Shown here piece after piece: positions 20,658 to 28,976 of a stretch of DNA of 64,000 bases. The position numbers and the translations under genes were made by a program. This DNA is from Amycolatopsis australiensis (GTDB taxonomy: Bacteria > Actinomycetota > Actinomycetes > Mycobacteriales > Pseudonocardiaceae). The notes beneath the pieces were generated by a model that worked only from the letters and a program-made list of their open reading frames with translations, made no database searches and was not told where the DNA came from. Where the stretch lies: the NCBI RefSeq assembly GCF_900119165.1, contig NZ_FPJG01000006.1, positions 4,278,001 through 4,342,000 of the forward strand, written 5' to 3'. The stretch's first letter is position 1. Every line of letters begins with the position of its first letter.

Positions 20658-22466
20658 TCAGCCGAGACCGTCGAGCAGCGCCTGGATCGCCGCCGCCATC
20701 GTGGCCGGGTCGCCGTCGGATGGCCGGAGCACCAGATCGGGCGACGACGGCCGCTCGTACGGCGCGTCGATCCCCGTGAACCCGCGGATCTCGCCGGACC
20801 GCGCCTTCGCGTACATGCCCTTCGGGTCCCGCTCCTCGCACACCTCCAGGGGCGTGTCCACGAACACCTCCACGAACGGCAGCCCGTCGTGGATCCGCCG
20901 CGCCCGGGCGCGATCGGCTTCGTACGGGCTGATCAGCGACGCGATCGCCACCACGCCCGCGTCCGCGAACAGGCGTGCCACCTCCGCCACCCGCCGGACG
21001 TTCTCCGCCCGGTCCCGCGGGCCGAAGCCGAGCCCCGCGTTGAGCCCGTGGCGCAGGTTGTCGCCGTCCAGCAGGTAGGCAGGCCGCCCGGCGGCGACCA
21101 GGCGGCGTTCCAGCTCGACCGCCACCGACGACTTGCCCGACGCCGAAAGCCCGGTCAGCCACACCGTCGCGCCGCGGGTCGGGCGGTCTTCGCGCCGGAC
21201 CGCCGCGGTGTGCCAGACGACCGGGGACGCGACCGCGCCGGTGATCATGCCCGCCGCCACCGTGTCGCCGGTGTACTCGTCGACCAGCAGGAACCCGCCC
21301 GTGGCGCGGTTGCGGCGGTACGGGTCGAACAGCAGCGGCGCCCGCGTGCGCAGCCGGATCCGGCCGATGTCGTTCAGCGCCAGCGAATCCGCCGCGCAGC
21401 GGTGCAGCGTCGTCACGTCGAGGCGGTACTCCAGCCGCTCCACCGACCCGCGTGTTTCGGTGGTCGTGTGCCGGATCACGTAGGACGCGCCCGGCCTCAG
21501 CGACGACCGTTCGGAGAACCAGCAGACCAGCGCGTCCACTTCGCGAGCCGACTCCGCCCGGTTGCCCGGGCGGCACAGCATCGCGCCGCGGCCCAGGTCG
21601 AGGTCGTCGGCCAGCTCCACCGCCACCGCCTGGCCGGTGAAGGCTTCGGCCAGCGGTGTCCCGCCCGGGCCCCACACCGCGCGCACCTTCGACGTGCAGC
21701 CGGACGGCAGCGCCACCACCTCGTCACCCGGCTTGAAGACGCCGCCGGCGATGGTGCCGGCGTAGCCCCGGAAGTCGGACCGGCGGATCACGAACTGCAC
21801 CGGGAACCGCGCGTCGATCAGGTTGCGGTCGGAGGCGACGTGCACCTCCTCCAGCTGGTGCAGCAGCGAAGTCCCCTCGTACCATGGCATGCTTGCGCTG
21901 CGGTGGACGACGTTGTCGCCGTGCAGCGCGGAAACCGGCACGAACGTCAGGTCCGCGACGTCCAGCTTCATCGCGAACCGGCGGAAGTCCTCGCGGATCT
22001 CGGCGAACCACTCCCGCGACCAGCCGACGAGGTCCATCTTGTTCACGCACACCACGAGGTGGCCGATGCCCAGCAGCGAGGCGAGGAACGCGTGCCGCCG
22101 CGACTGCTCCAGCACGCCCTTGCGCGCGTCGACGAGGATCAGCGCCAGGTCGGCCGTGGACGCGCCGGTCACCATGTTCCGCGTGTACTGCAGGTGGCCG
22201 GGGGTGTCGGCGATGATGAACTTCCGCTTGGGCGTGGCGAAGTAGCGGTGGGCCACGTCGATGGTGATGCCCTGCTCGCGCTCGGCGCGCAGCCCGTCGG
22301 TGAGCAGCGCGAGGTCCGGGTAGTCCTCGCCGCGGTCGCGGCTGGCGCGTTCGACGGCGGCGAGCTGGTCGGTGAAGATCGCCTTGGCGTCGAACAGCAG
22401 CCGTCCGATCAAAGTGGACTTCCCGTCGTCCACGCTCCCCGCCGTGGCGATCCGCAGCAGCTGCAT
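20658..22466 (-). CDS. cysN: bifunctional sulfate adenylyltransferase subunit 1 / adenylylsulfate kinase (CysNC)
   Basis: A 602-residue fusion that completes PAPS synthesis. Residues ~1-420 are the CysN GTPase with P-loop GSVDDGKST, switch [12 protein letters not shown] and NKMD. Residues ~425-602 are APS kinase with P-loop [19 protein letters not shown] and the [21 protein letters not shown] signature. CysN couples GTP hydrolysis to APS formation by CysD, and the kinase domain then makes 3'-phospho-APS. ATG 22466 overlaps the cysD stop (ATGA). The product PAPS is what the sulfotransferase at 25895 needs. Confidence 0.95.
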   Translation of the reverse strand: MQLLRIATAGSVDDGKSTLIGRLLFDAKAIFTDQLAAVERASRDRGEDYPDLALLTDGLRAEREQGITIDVAHRYFATPKRKFIIADTPGHLQYTRNMVTGASTADLALILVDARKGVLEQSRRHAFLASLLGIGHLVVCVNKMDLVGWSREWFAEIREDFRRFAMKLDVADLTFVPVSALHGDNVVHRSASMPWYEGTSLLHQLEEVHVASDRNLIDARFPVQFVIRRSDFRGYAGTIAGGVFKPGDEVVALPSGCTSKVRAVWGPGGTPLAEAFTGQAVAVELADDLDLGRGAMLCRPGNRAESAREVDALVCWFSERSSLRPGASYVIRHTTTETRGSVERLEYRLDVTTLHRCAADSLALNDIGRIRLRTRAPLLFDPYRRNRATGGFLLVDEYTGDTVAAGMITGAVASPVVWHTAAVRREDRPTRGATVWLTGLSASGKSSVAVELERRLVAAGRPAYLLDGDNLRHGLNAGLGFGPRDRAENVRRVAEVARLFADAGVVAIASLISPYEADRARARRIHDGLPFVEVFVDTPLEVCEERDPKGMYAKARSGEIRGFTGIDAPYERPSSPDLVLRPSDGDPATMAAAIQALLDGLG

Positions 22467-23377
22467 CAGAAGTAGCCCTCCCGCTTGCGGTCCTCCATGC
22501 CTGCTTCGGAAATCCGGTCGTCGGCTCGCGTCGCGCCGCGTTCGGTGACGCGCGTGGCGGCGACCTCGGCGACCACTTCGGACGGTGTCGCCGCCGAAGA
22601 TTCGACGCAGCCGGTGCACGTCGCGTCGCCGACGGTCCGGAAGCGCACGGTCGCCTCGTACGGCGTTTCACCGTCCACAAGGGACAGATAGCGTGTCGCT
22701 GCCAGGAGCATGCCGTCGCGCTGGACCACCGGGCGCCTGTGGGCGTAGTACAGCGGTGGCAGCGCGATCCGCTCGTCCCGGACGTACTGCCAGATGTCCA
22801 GCTCGGTCCAGTTCGACAGCGGGAACACGCGGATGTGCTCGCCGCGCCGGTGCCGCCCGTTGTAGAGGTTCCACAGCTCCGGCCGCTGCGCCCGCGGGTC
22901 CCACTGGCCGTGCTCGTCGCGGAAGCTGAACACGCGCTCTTTCGCTCGCGCCTTCTCCTCGTCGCGGCGGGCGCCGCCGAAGACCCCGTCGAACCCGCCT
23001 TCGCGGATCGCCCGCAGCAGCGTGACGGTCTGCAGCCGGTTGCGGCCGGCCCGCGGGCCGGTTTCTTCGACGACGCGTCCGGCGTCGATGTCGTCCTGCA
23101 CCCGCGCGACGATCAGCCGCAGGTTCGAAGCGGCGACGGTCTCGTCGCGGAACCGCAGCACCTCGTCGAAGTTGTGCCCGGTGTCGACGTGCAGCACGGG
23201 GAACGGCAGCGGCGCCGGCCAGAACGCCTTCGCGGCGACGTGCAGCATCACCACCGAGTCCTTGCCGCCGGAGAACAGCAGCACCGGGCGCTCGAACGTC
23301 GCCGCGACCTCGCGGAAGACGTGCACGGCCTCCGCTTCGAGCGCGGCCGGGCTGGACAGCTCATAGGCCACCGACAC
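22466..23377 (-). CDS. cysD: sulfate adenylyltransferase subunit 2 CysD
   Basis: A 303-residue ATP pyrophosphatase that makes APS from ATP and sulfate. The PP-loop is [16 protein letters not shown] (~33-48). Family motifs [33 protein letters not shown] and [13 protein letters not shown] are present. GTG 23377 gives [19 protein letters not shown] and sits 6 nt after a -10 box, so the message is probably leaderless. The promoter contains a KstR-like palindrome shared with the divergent operon. Confidence 0.94.
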   Translation of the reverse strand: MSVAYELSSPAALEAEAVHVFREVAATFERPVLLFSGGKDSVVMLHVAAKAFWPAPLPFPVLHVDTGHNFDEVLRFRDETVAASNLRLIVARVQDDIDAGRVVEETGPRAGRNRLQTVTLLRAIREGGFDGVFGGARRDEEKARAKERVFSFRDEHGQWDPRAQRPELWNLYNGRHRRGEHIRVFPLSNWTELDIWQYVRDERIALPPLYYAHRRPVVQRDGMLLAATRYLSLVDGETPYEATVRFRTVGDATCTGCVESSAATPSEVVAEVAATRVTERGATRADDRISEAGMEDRKREGYF

Positions 23378-23413
23378 GCGAAAAAAGTAGAACATGTTCT
23401 TGTAATCGGTCAA
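23378..23413 (-). promoter_or_regulatory. cysD promoter (leaderless)
   Basis: On the minus strand, TTGACC (23408-23413) is followed by an 18-nt spacer and TACTTT (23384-23389). Six bases later comes the GTG start at 23377, which would then be at or next to +1. Confidence 0.72.
23388..23401. promoter_or_regulatory. KstR-like palindromic operator between cysD and the SnoaL-like gene
   Basis: AGAACATGTTCT (23389-23400) is a perfect 12-bp palindrome. Read as the 14-mer TAGAACATGTTCTT it matches seven of the eight fixed positions of TNNAACNNGTTNNA, the motif I recall for the TetR-family cholesterol regulator KstR. It fills the spacer next to the cysD -10, a position fit for repression, and lies 34 bp before the divergent ATG. 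No kstR gene is in the window. Confidence 0.5.
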
Positions 23414-23434
23414 GCGGTGCGGGACCCTGTGGGC

Positions 23435-23914
23435 ATGGACCTGGTCGTACTCGAAGAGATCCGCCGGCTGAAGTACCGGTACCTGCGCGGGGTGGACCTG
23501 AAGCTGTGGGACGAGGTGGCCGGCACGTTCACCGCCGACGCCACGGCCGACTACGGGACGCACGCCGCGGGCGGTGCGGGCAAGCGGTTCGAAGGCCGCG
23601 ACGCCATCATGGCGTTCCTCACCCAGAGCCTCGGCAACGGCATCATCACGGTTCATCACGCTGGTCAGCCCGAGATCGAGGTCGACGGAGACACGGCGAC
23701 CGGGCGGTGGTCGTTCACCGACAAGGTCATCGTCCCCGACCACAAGGTGATCATCGAAGGCGCCGCGTTCTACGAGGACACCTACCGCCGCGAGAACGAC
23801 GGCGCCTGGCGGATGTCGCACATCGGGTACGTCCGGACGTACGAGTCGATGCTGTCGTGGGAGGGCAACCCCGGCTTCCGGCTGCTCGCCAACCGCTGGG
23901 CCGTCCCGGCATGA
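23435..23914 (+). CDS. SnoaL-like / NTF2-fold protein
   Basis: A 159-residue alpha+beta barrel protein of the SnoaL_4 type, first gene of a four-gene operon. The pattern LEEIRRLKYRYLRGVDLKLWDEVAGTF opens the family fold, followed by a strand-rich half with HHAGQPEIEVDGDTATGRWSF. Family members act as small hydroxylases, dehydratases, isomerases or only binding proteins. ATG 23435 starts just before the conserved first helix. The stop overlaps the next ATG (ATGA). Steroid- and polyketide-linked relatives are common, but the substrate is not shown by the sequence. Confidence 0.82.
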   Translation: MDLVVLEEIRRLKYRYLRGVDLKLWDEVAGTFTADATADYGTHAAGGAGKRFEGRDAIMAFLTQSLGNGIITVHHAGQPEIEVDGDTATGRWSFTDKVIVPDHKVIIEGAAFYEDTYRRENDGAWRMSHIGYVRTYESMLSWEGNPGFRLLANRWAVPA

Positions 23915-25101
23915 TCGAGAACGAGTTCTCGTTGACCCGGCCGTTCGCCGACGCCATCGCCGAGGCCGAGAAGCTGATCGCGGAAGCCCCGCACGTGAAG
24001 ACCGGGCAGGACCTGCTCGAAGGCTACGACTACCTCGCCGGCAGCATCCGCGCCTCGCTGCAGATGGCCTGGGCCTACCAGCGCGACTTCCCGTACTTCA
24101 CCGCGTCCACCGGGCCGTACACGAAGATGGGCCTGGACAACCCGGACACGCTCTACTTCAACGCGAACATCCGCGACGACCGCGAGTACGTCGTGACCGG
24201 GGTCCGCGGGACCACCGCCGACCTGAGCTTCCAGGTCCTCAACGGCGACTATTCGCCGGTCGAGGTGCCCGACAGCCTCGCCGCGTTCGACGACCGCGCC
24301 ATCGAAATCGGCGAAGACGGCCGGTTCGAGCTGCGCTTCGGCCCGGCCCGCGAAAACCCGGGCCCGAACCACTTCACCCTCGGCGCGGGCTCGTCGATGC
24401 TCGTGGTCCGCGAGGTGTACAGCGACTGGGCGACCGAAAAGCGGGGCGAGATCCGCATCCGGTGCGCCGGCACCGCGGGGCAGGCGCCACCGGTGCCGGA
24501 CCGCGCCGCACTGGCCAAGCGCTACGGCGTCGCCGGCAAGATCCTGCTGAGCCGGCTCAAGACGTTCCTGGCCTTCCCGAAGTGGTTCTACTACGACCTG
24601 CCGGTGAACACCATGACCGAGCCGCGCTCGACGCCGGGCGGGCTGACCACGCAGTTCTCTTCGGCCGGCCACTACGAGCTGAGCGACGAAGAGGCGATGA
24701 TCGTCACCGTCCCGCGCTGCGCCGACGCGCCCTACCAGGGCATCCAGCTCGGCAGCCTCTGGTACGTCTCGCTGGACTACATCAACCACCAGACGAGCCT
24801 CACCGCCGACCAGGCCCGCGTCGACCCCGACGGGAAGATCCGGTTCGTCCTCAGCGAGCGCGACCCCGGCCTGGTGAACTGGCTGGAGCTGACCGGCCAC
24901 GACCGGGGCTACGTCCAGATCCGCTGGCAGCGGCTGTCCCGGAACCTCGGGCCCGGCGACGGCCCGGCCGTCGAAGTCGTCAAGGTGGCGGAGCTGGCGG
25001 ACCGGCTGCCGTTCCACGAGCAGGCCCGCGTGACGCCGCGGCAGTGGGCGGCGCGGATCGCGGCCCGGCAGGACGCCGTCGCCGCCCGGATGCTGGGGTG
25101 A
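23911..25101 (+). CDS. DUF1214 domain protein
   Basis: A 396-residue cytosolic protein with no signal peptide. The middle and C-terminal parts carry the DUF1214 fold (MGLDNPDTLYFNANIRDDREYVV, then VNTMTEPRSTPGG and RFVLSERDPGLVNWLELTGHDRGYVQIRW). The family has no settled biochemical role. In actinobacteria I recall it beside sulfotransferase and SDR genes. It overlaps the SnoaL-like gene by 4 nt and is followed 2 nt later by the SDR, implying shared expression and function. Confidence 0.8.
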   Translation: MIENEFSLTRPFADAIAEAEKLIAEAPHVKTGQDLLEGYDYLAGSIRASLQMAWAYQRDFPYFTASTGPYTKMGLDNPDTLYFNANIRDDREYVVTGVRGTTADLSFQVLNGDYSPVEVPDSLAAFDDRAIEIGEDGRFELRFGPARENPGPNHFTLGAGSSMLVVREVYSDWATEKRGEIRIRCAGTAGQAPPVPDRAALAKRYGVAGKILLSRLKTFLAFPKWFYYDLPVNTMTEPRSTPGGLTTQFSSAGHYELSDEEAMIVTVPRCADAPYQGIQLGSLWYVSLDYINHQTSLTADQARVDPDGKIRFVLSERDPGLVNWLELTGHDRGYVQIRWQRLSRNLGPGDGPAVEVVKVAELADRLPFHEQARVTPRQWAARIAARQDAVAARMLG

Positions 25102-25103
25102 GC

Positions 25104-25886
25104 ATGGACAACCTCCTGCGGGACAAGGTGGTCGTCGTCTCGGGCATCGGTCCCGGTCTCGGCCGCTCGATCGCCGTGCGCAGCGCGCGGGCCGGCGCGG
25201 ACGTCGTGCTCGCCGCGCGCACCGAGTCGCGGATCGCCGAGGTCGCCGGGGAGGTCACCGATCTCGGGCGGCGGGCTGTCGGCGTCCGGACCGACATCGA
25301 CGACGCGGACTCCGCCGCGAACCTGGTGAGCGAGGCGCTGGACGCGTTCGGCCGGGTGGACACGGTGGTGCACAACGCCTTCGCCGTCCCGCCGCTGACC
25401 GACCTGGCCACTGTGGACCTCGACGCCGTCCGTGCGGGCTTCGAGACCGCCGCGATCTCGGTGCTGCGGCTGACCCGGCTGTTCCTGCCCGCGCTGAAGG
25501 AGAGCAAGGGCTCGCTGGTGATGATCAACTCGGCCGTGCTGCGGCACTCGCGGCGGACGTTCGGCGCGTACAAGATGGCGAAGTCGGTGCTGCTGTCGCT
25601 GGCCCAGAGCCTGGCGAGCGAGCTGGGCCCGGACGGCGTGCGCGTCAACACCGTCGCGCCCGGCTACATCTGGGCGCCCAACCTCAAGTGGTACTTCGCC
25701 TACCTCGCCAGGGAACGCGGCATCACGCCCGAAGAGGTCTACGCCGAAACGGCGTCCACGACAGACCTCCGCAAGCTGCCGGAGCCCGACGAGATCGCCG
25801 ACGCGGTGGTGTTCCTCGCCTCGCCGATGGCACGCGCGATCACCGGGCAGTGCCTCGACGTCAACGGCGGCGAATACCACCACTAG
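25104..25886 (+). CDS. short-chain dehydrogenase/reductase
   Basis: A 260-residue classical SDR that oxidises a hydroxyl or reduces a ketone with NAD(P). The cofactor loop is GIGPGLGRSIAVRSARAGA (variant of TGxxxGxG), followed by DIDDADSA and HNAFAVPP (in place of NNAG). Catalytic residues are Ser in MINSAVLRHSRR and the YKMAK pair. A GQCLDVNGGEYHH C-terminus closes the fold. The middle position in the SnoaL-DUF1214-SDR-sulfotransferase operon suggests it acts on the molecule that is later sulfonated. Confidence 0.9.
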   Translation: MDNLLRDKVVVVSGIGPGLGRSIAVRSARAGADVVLAARTESRIAEVAGEVTDLGRRAVGVRTDIDDADSAANLVSEALDAFGRVDTVVHNAFAVPPLTDLATVDLDAVRAGFETAAISVLRLTRLFLPALKESKGSLVMINSAVLRHSRRTFGAYKMAKSVLLSLAQSLASELGPDGVRVNTVAPGYIWAPNLKWYFAYLARERGITPEEVYAETASTTDLRKLPEPDEIADAVVFLASPMARAITGQCLDVNGGEYHH

Positions 25887-25894
25887 GAGGCCAG

Positions 25895-27052
25895 ATGCTC
25901 CCCGGCCGGGAGAACGTGGGCACCGTCGAGGACCTGCACGCCTCGGCGGCGAAGCTCACCGGGCTCGACGACTTCGGCGACGACGACCACGTCGAGGGCC
26001 TGCGCGTGCTGCTGGAGGCCTACGAGGCCGACGAAGAGCTCACGCCGTTCGGCAACAAGGTCCACCGGGCGTTCCTGCGCGGCGCGCTGGTGGCCCGGCT
26101 GCTCAGCGAAGCGTCGTGGAAGCAGCACCCGCGGTACGCGGACGTCGCGATCGAGCGGCCGATCTTCGTCACCGGCCTGCCGCGCACCGGCACGACCGCG
26201 TTGCACCGGCTCCTGGCCGAGGACCCCGCGCACCAGGGGCTCGAGGTCTGGCTCGCGGAGGCCCCGCAGCCGCGGCCGCCGCGGGAGACGTGGACGGGCA
26301 ACCCGGTGTTCCGGGGCATCCAGGCCGGGTACGAGCGCCACCACGTCGAGCACCCGGAGTTCATGGGCGTCCACCACATGTCCGCCGACCAGGTCGAGGA
26401 GTGCTGGCAGCTGCTGCGGCAGTCCCTGCGTTCGGTGTCCTTCGAGTGTCTCGCGCATGTCCCGCGCTACTCCCGCTGGCTGGCGAAGCAGGACTGGACC
26501 GGTGCCTACGCCCGCCACCGGCGGAACCTGCAGCTGATCGGGCTGCCGGACGCAGGCAAGCGGTGGGTGCTCAAGAACCCCAGCCACCTCTTCGCCCTGG
26601 ACGCGCTCATGGCGGTGTACCCGGACGCGCTGGTGGTCCAGACGCACCGGGCACCGCGGACCATCATGGCGTCGATGTGCAGCCTGGCGGAGAAGGCGGC
26701 GGACGGCTGGTCGGCGAAGTTCCGCGGCGAGGTGATCGGCCGCGGCCAGCTCGACCTGTGGGCCCGCGGCGCCGACGAGTTCCGCCGGGCCCGCGCCAAG
26801 TACGACCCGGCGCAGTTCTGCGACGTGCGGTACGAGGACTTCGTGGCGGACCCGATCGGCACCGTGTCCGCTGTGTACGACCACTTCGGACTGTCCACCA
26901 GCGACGATGCCCGCGCGGCGATGACGGCGTTGCACGCGGAAAGCCGGGCCGGGGAACGGAAACCGGCGCACCGCTACCGGCTGGCGGACTTCGGCCTGAC
27001 GCCCGAGGAGGTCGACGAGCGGTTCGCCGGCTACCTGCGCGAGTACTTCTGA
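25895..27052 (+). CDS. PAPS-dependent sulfotransferase
   Basis: A 385-residue sulfotransferase that would move a sulfo group from PAPS to a hydroxyl acceptor. The 5'-phosphosulfate loop is FVTGLPRTGTTALHRLLAED (~89-108), and the 3'-phosphate site is VQTHRAPRTIMASMCSL. A KNPSHLFALDAL segment and FCDVRYEDFVADP complete the family pattern. ATG 25895 follows AGGAGGCCAG. PAPS would be supplied by the divergent cysD-cysNC operon 2.5 kb away. The 3' end overlaps the convergent glycosyltransferase by 22 nt. Confidence 0.9.
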   Translation: MLPGRENVGTVEDLHASAAKLTGLDDFGDDDHVEGLRVLLEAYEADEELTPFGNKVHRAFLRGALVARLLSEASWKQHPRYADVAIERPIFVTGLPRTGTTALHRLLAEDPAHQGLEVWLAEAPQPRPPRETWTGNPVFRGIQAGYERHHVEHPEFMGVHHMSADQVEECWQLLRQSLRSVSFECLAHVPRYSRWLAKQDWTGAYARHRRNLQLIGLPDAGKRWVLKNPSHLFALDALMAVYPDALVVQTHRAPRTIMASMCSLAEKAADGWSAKFRGEVIGRGQLDLWARGADEFRRARAKYDPAQFCDVRYEDFVADPIGTVSAVYDHFGLSTSDDARAAMTALHAESRAGERKPAHRYRLADFGLTPEEVDERFAGYLREYF

Positions 27053-28254
27053 CCCGCCGTCACCAGCGCCACCACCTCGTCCATCGACGGCCCGGCGGCC
27101 ATCTCGGCGGCCAGCTCCCGCGCCCGCTCGCGGTAGCGCGGGTCGTCCAGGACCGCGCGGACGTCCCGCCGCAGCGCCCGCGGCGACGCCGAGCCGCGGG
27201 CGCGGCCGATCCCCGCGCCGGACCACCTGACCCGGGCCGCCACCTCGCGCTTGTCCTCGCTCGCCCCGACGACGACCAGCGGGACCCCGTAGCGGAGCGC
27301 GTGGTTGACCCCGCCGTAGCCGCCGTTGCTGACCATCGCGGCGCACCGGGGGAGCAGCTCGTCGTAGGGCAGGAAGTCGGCCACCCGGACGTTGGCGGGC
27401 AGCGGGCCGGGCCGCAGTTCGCCGCCGCACTTGGTCACGACGACCAGGACGTCCTCGCCGGCCAGCGCGTCGATCGCGGGTTCGACGAGCCGGCTCAGGT
27501 CGTCGTTCGCCACCGTTCCCTGCGTCACGTGCACGACCGGGCGCGTGCCGTCCAGGTCGGCCCACCACGGCGGCAGCGGGTGCTCACCGGCCGAGCTGAC
27601 CGTCGTCGGCCCGATGAAGTGCAGTGGCGCGCCCGGCCGCGGGTACTCGAAGCCCGGGCAGGTCATCTGCAGCACGCCGTCGCTGTGCAGCGGCCAGTCG
27701 GCGAACAGCATGCCGGGGTCCCCGCCCAGCAGCTCGCGAGCCCGCTGCTGCGCCGGCCCCAGCACCCACGGTGAAAGCAAGCGGATCACGGCGGCGCGGA
27801 GGTGGTCGGCGAGCCCCCGCGGCGGCGGGCCGGTCGGCGTCGGGGGCATGAACGGCAGGAATCCCAGGGTCAGCACGCGGGGCCGGTGCTCGCGGCGCAC
27901 CAGGGCCAGGCCCGCCATGAACAGCGGGTCGCACAGCACGACGTCGAAGTCGCCGTCCATCACGCTGAGCTGGTGCGGCATCGCGCGGACGAAGTTGGCC
28001 AGCTCGAACCGCGCGCGGTTCAGCCCGCGCTTCCCGGCCCGGCCGGGGACCGAGCCGTCCATGTCCGTCTCGTCGAAGTCGGCCTCCGGTGGCAGCACCC
28101 GCACCTCGGCGCCCAGCTCTTCGAACGCCCGCCGGTACCGCGCGCCGGTGACGACCGCGACCTCGTGCCCGGCGCCGAGCAGCGCCTCGACGATCGGCTT
28201 GGTCGGCCCGACGTGGCCGCGCGCGGGGTGGACGCAGACGAGGACCGCGGCCAT
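27031..28254 (-). CDS. GT1 (macrolide/UGT-like) glycosyltransferase
   Basis: A 407-residue GT-B enzyme expected to transfer a nucleotide-activated sugar to a small-molecule acceptor. The N-terminal domain starts with VCVHPARGHVGPTKPIVEALL (acceptor side). The C-terminal donor site has MVSNGGYGGVNHALRYGVPLVV, a variant of the GT1 HCGxGG signature with Asn for His. ATG 28254 is placed by the SD GGAGG 5 nt upstream. It faces the TetR gene across 41 bp and is probably under its control. The acceptor may be the same metabolite modified by the neighbouring SDR and sulfotransferase; this is inference only. Confidence 0.86.
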   Translation of the reverse strand: MAAVLVCVHPARGHVGPTKPIVEALLGAGHEVAVVTGARYRRAFEELGAEVRVLPPEADFDETDMDGSVPGRAGKRGLNRARFELANFVRAMPHQLSVMDGDFDVVLCDPLFMAGLALVRREHRPRVLTLGFLPFMPPTPTGPPPRGLADHLRAAVIRLLSPWVLGPAQQRARELLGGDPGMLFADWPLHSDGVLQMTCPGFEYPRPGAPLHFIGPTTVSSAGEHPLPPWWADLDGTRPVVHVTQGTVANDDLSRLVEPAIDALAGEDVLVVVTKCGGELRPGPLPANVRVADFLPYDELLPRCAAMVSNGGYGGVNHALRYGVPLVVVGASEDKREVAARVRWSGAGIGRARGSASPRALRRDVRAVLDDPRYRERARELAAEMAAGPSMDEVVALVTAGQKYSRR

Positions 28255-28283
28255 GACGCCTCCAGTATTTGAGCGATACGTTG

Positions 28284-28298
28284 TACTATCCAATAGTG
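28284..28298 (+). promoter_or_regulatory. TetR gene -10 element and candidate operator
   Basis: TACTAT (28284-28289) lies 6 nt before the GTG at 28296. ACTAT-CCA-ATAGT (28285-28297) is an exact 5+3+5 inverted repeat covering the -10 and the start codon, well placed for autorepression. Confidence 0.5.
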
Positions 28299-28949
28299 AC
28301 GATACCCGATGCCGAAGGCGCGCGGCGCCGCTACTCCTCGCCGGTGCGCGAAGCCCGCGCCCGGCAGACCCGCGCCCACGTGGTGGCGACGGCGGGACGG
28401 CTGTTCGCCGAGCGGGGCTACGCGGGCACGAGCATGCGGCAGATCGCCGCCGCGGCCGAGGTGAGCCTGGAGACCGTGACGCAGACCGGCCGCAAGGCGG
28501 ACCTGCTGCTCGCCGCGTTCCGCGACGGCTTCGCCGGCAATCCGGACGCGGTGAACCTGGACGCGCTGGTGGGCACGGCCGGACCCGCGGACCTGCCCGC
28601 GGTCGTCGCGCGCGTGGCCGAGGGGCTGCGCCGGTCGCTGCCGATCTGGCGCGCGTTCACGACGGCGGCGGCGGCCGACCCGGCGGTGGCGGCGGTCCGC
28701 GCGCAGCTGGCGGCGGCCCGCCGGGAAGAGATCGTCGCCCGCTTGGCGGCGGCCGGCCTGGCCCCGGCGCGCGGCAGCGAACGGCTGGCCGACGCGATCG
28801 GCCTGCTCACTTCGCACGACGCCTACGACCACCTGACCGGCGTGTGCGGCTGGCCGCACGAGGAGTACGTGGCCTGGGCCGCCGCGGCGATCCAGGCCCA
28901 GCTCACCCTGGACTGGCCGGCGCCGGTCGTGAGTGAGGAACAGGGTTAG
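28296..28949 (+). CDS. TetR-family transcriptional regulator
   Basis: A 217-residue repressor-type regulator. The HTH covers ~20-65 (AHVVATAGRLFAERGYAGTSMRQIAAAAEVSLETVTQT). The C-terminal ligand-binding helices are Ala-rich and hydrophobic. GTG 28296 is preferred over TTG 28269 because of the leaderless-type -10 spacing and because TTG would lie in the promoter. Divergence from the GT1 gene suggests it controls that gene and itself. Its TAG forms the loop of the long terminator hairpin that follows. Confidence 0.86.
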   Translation: MTIPDAEGARRRYSSPVREARARQTRAHVVATAGRLFAERGYAGTSMRQIAAAAEVSLETVTQTGRKADLLLAAFRDGFAGNPDAVNLDALVGTAGPADLPAVVARVAEGLRRSLPIWRAFTTAAAADPAVAAVRAQLAAARREEIVARLAAAGLAPARGSERLADAIGLLTSHDAYDHLTGVCGWPHEEYVAWAAAAIQAQLTLDWPAPVVSEEQG

Positions 28950-28964
28950 AACCCTGTTCCTCAC
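28933..28964. terminator. 15-bp-stem bidirectional terminator containing the TetR stop codon
   Basis: GTGAGGAACAGGGTT and AACCCTGTTCCTCAC pair perfectly around a 2-nt AG centre. The stop codon TAG of the TetR gene (28947-28949) lies at the tip. It sits between convergent genes and is symmetrical, so it can serve both. Confidence 0.8.
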
Positions 28965-28976
28965 CCACGACGGGTG

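Noticed and set aside
23389..23400. LexA SOS box upstream of cysD
   Set aside because: The half-sites GAAC and GTTC are separated by 2 nt, not the 4 nt of actinobacterial LexA sites.
20658..28254. A polyketide or peptide biosynthetic gene cluster around the sulfotransferase and glycosyltransferase
   Set aside because: Tailoring-type enzymes are present but no PKS, NRPS, terpene cyclase or RiPP core gene is within the window.
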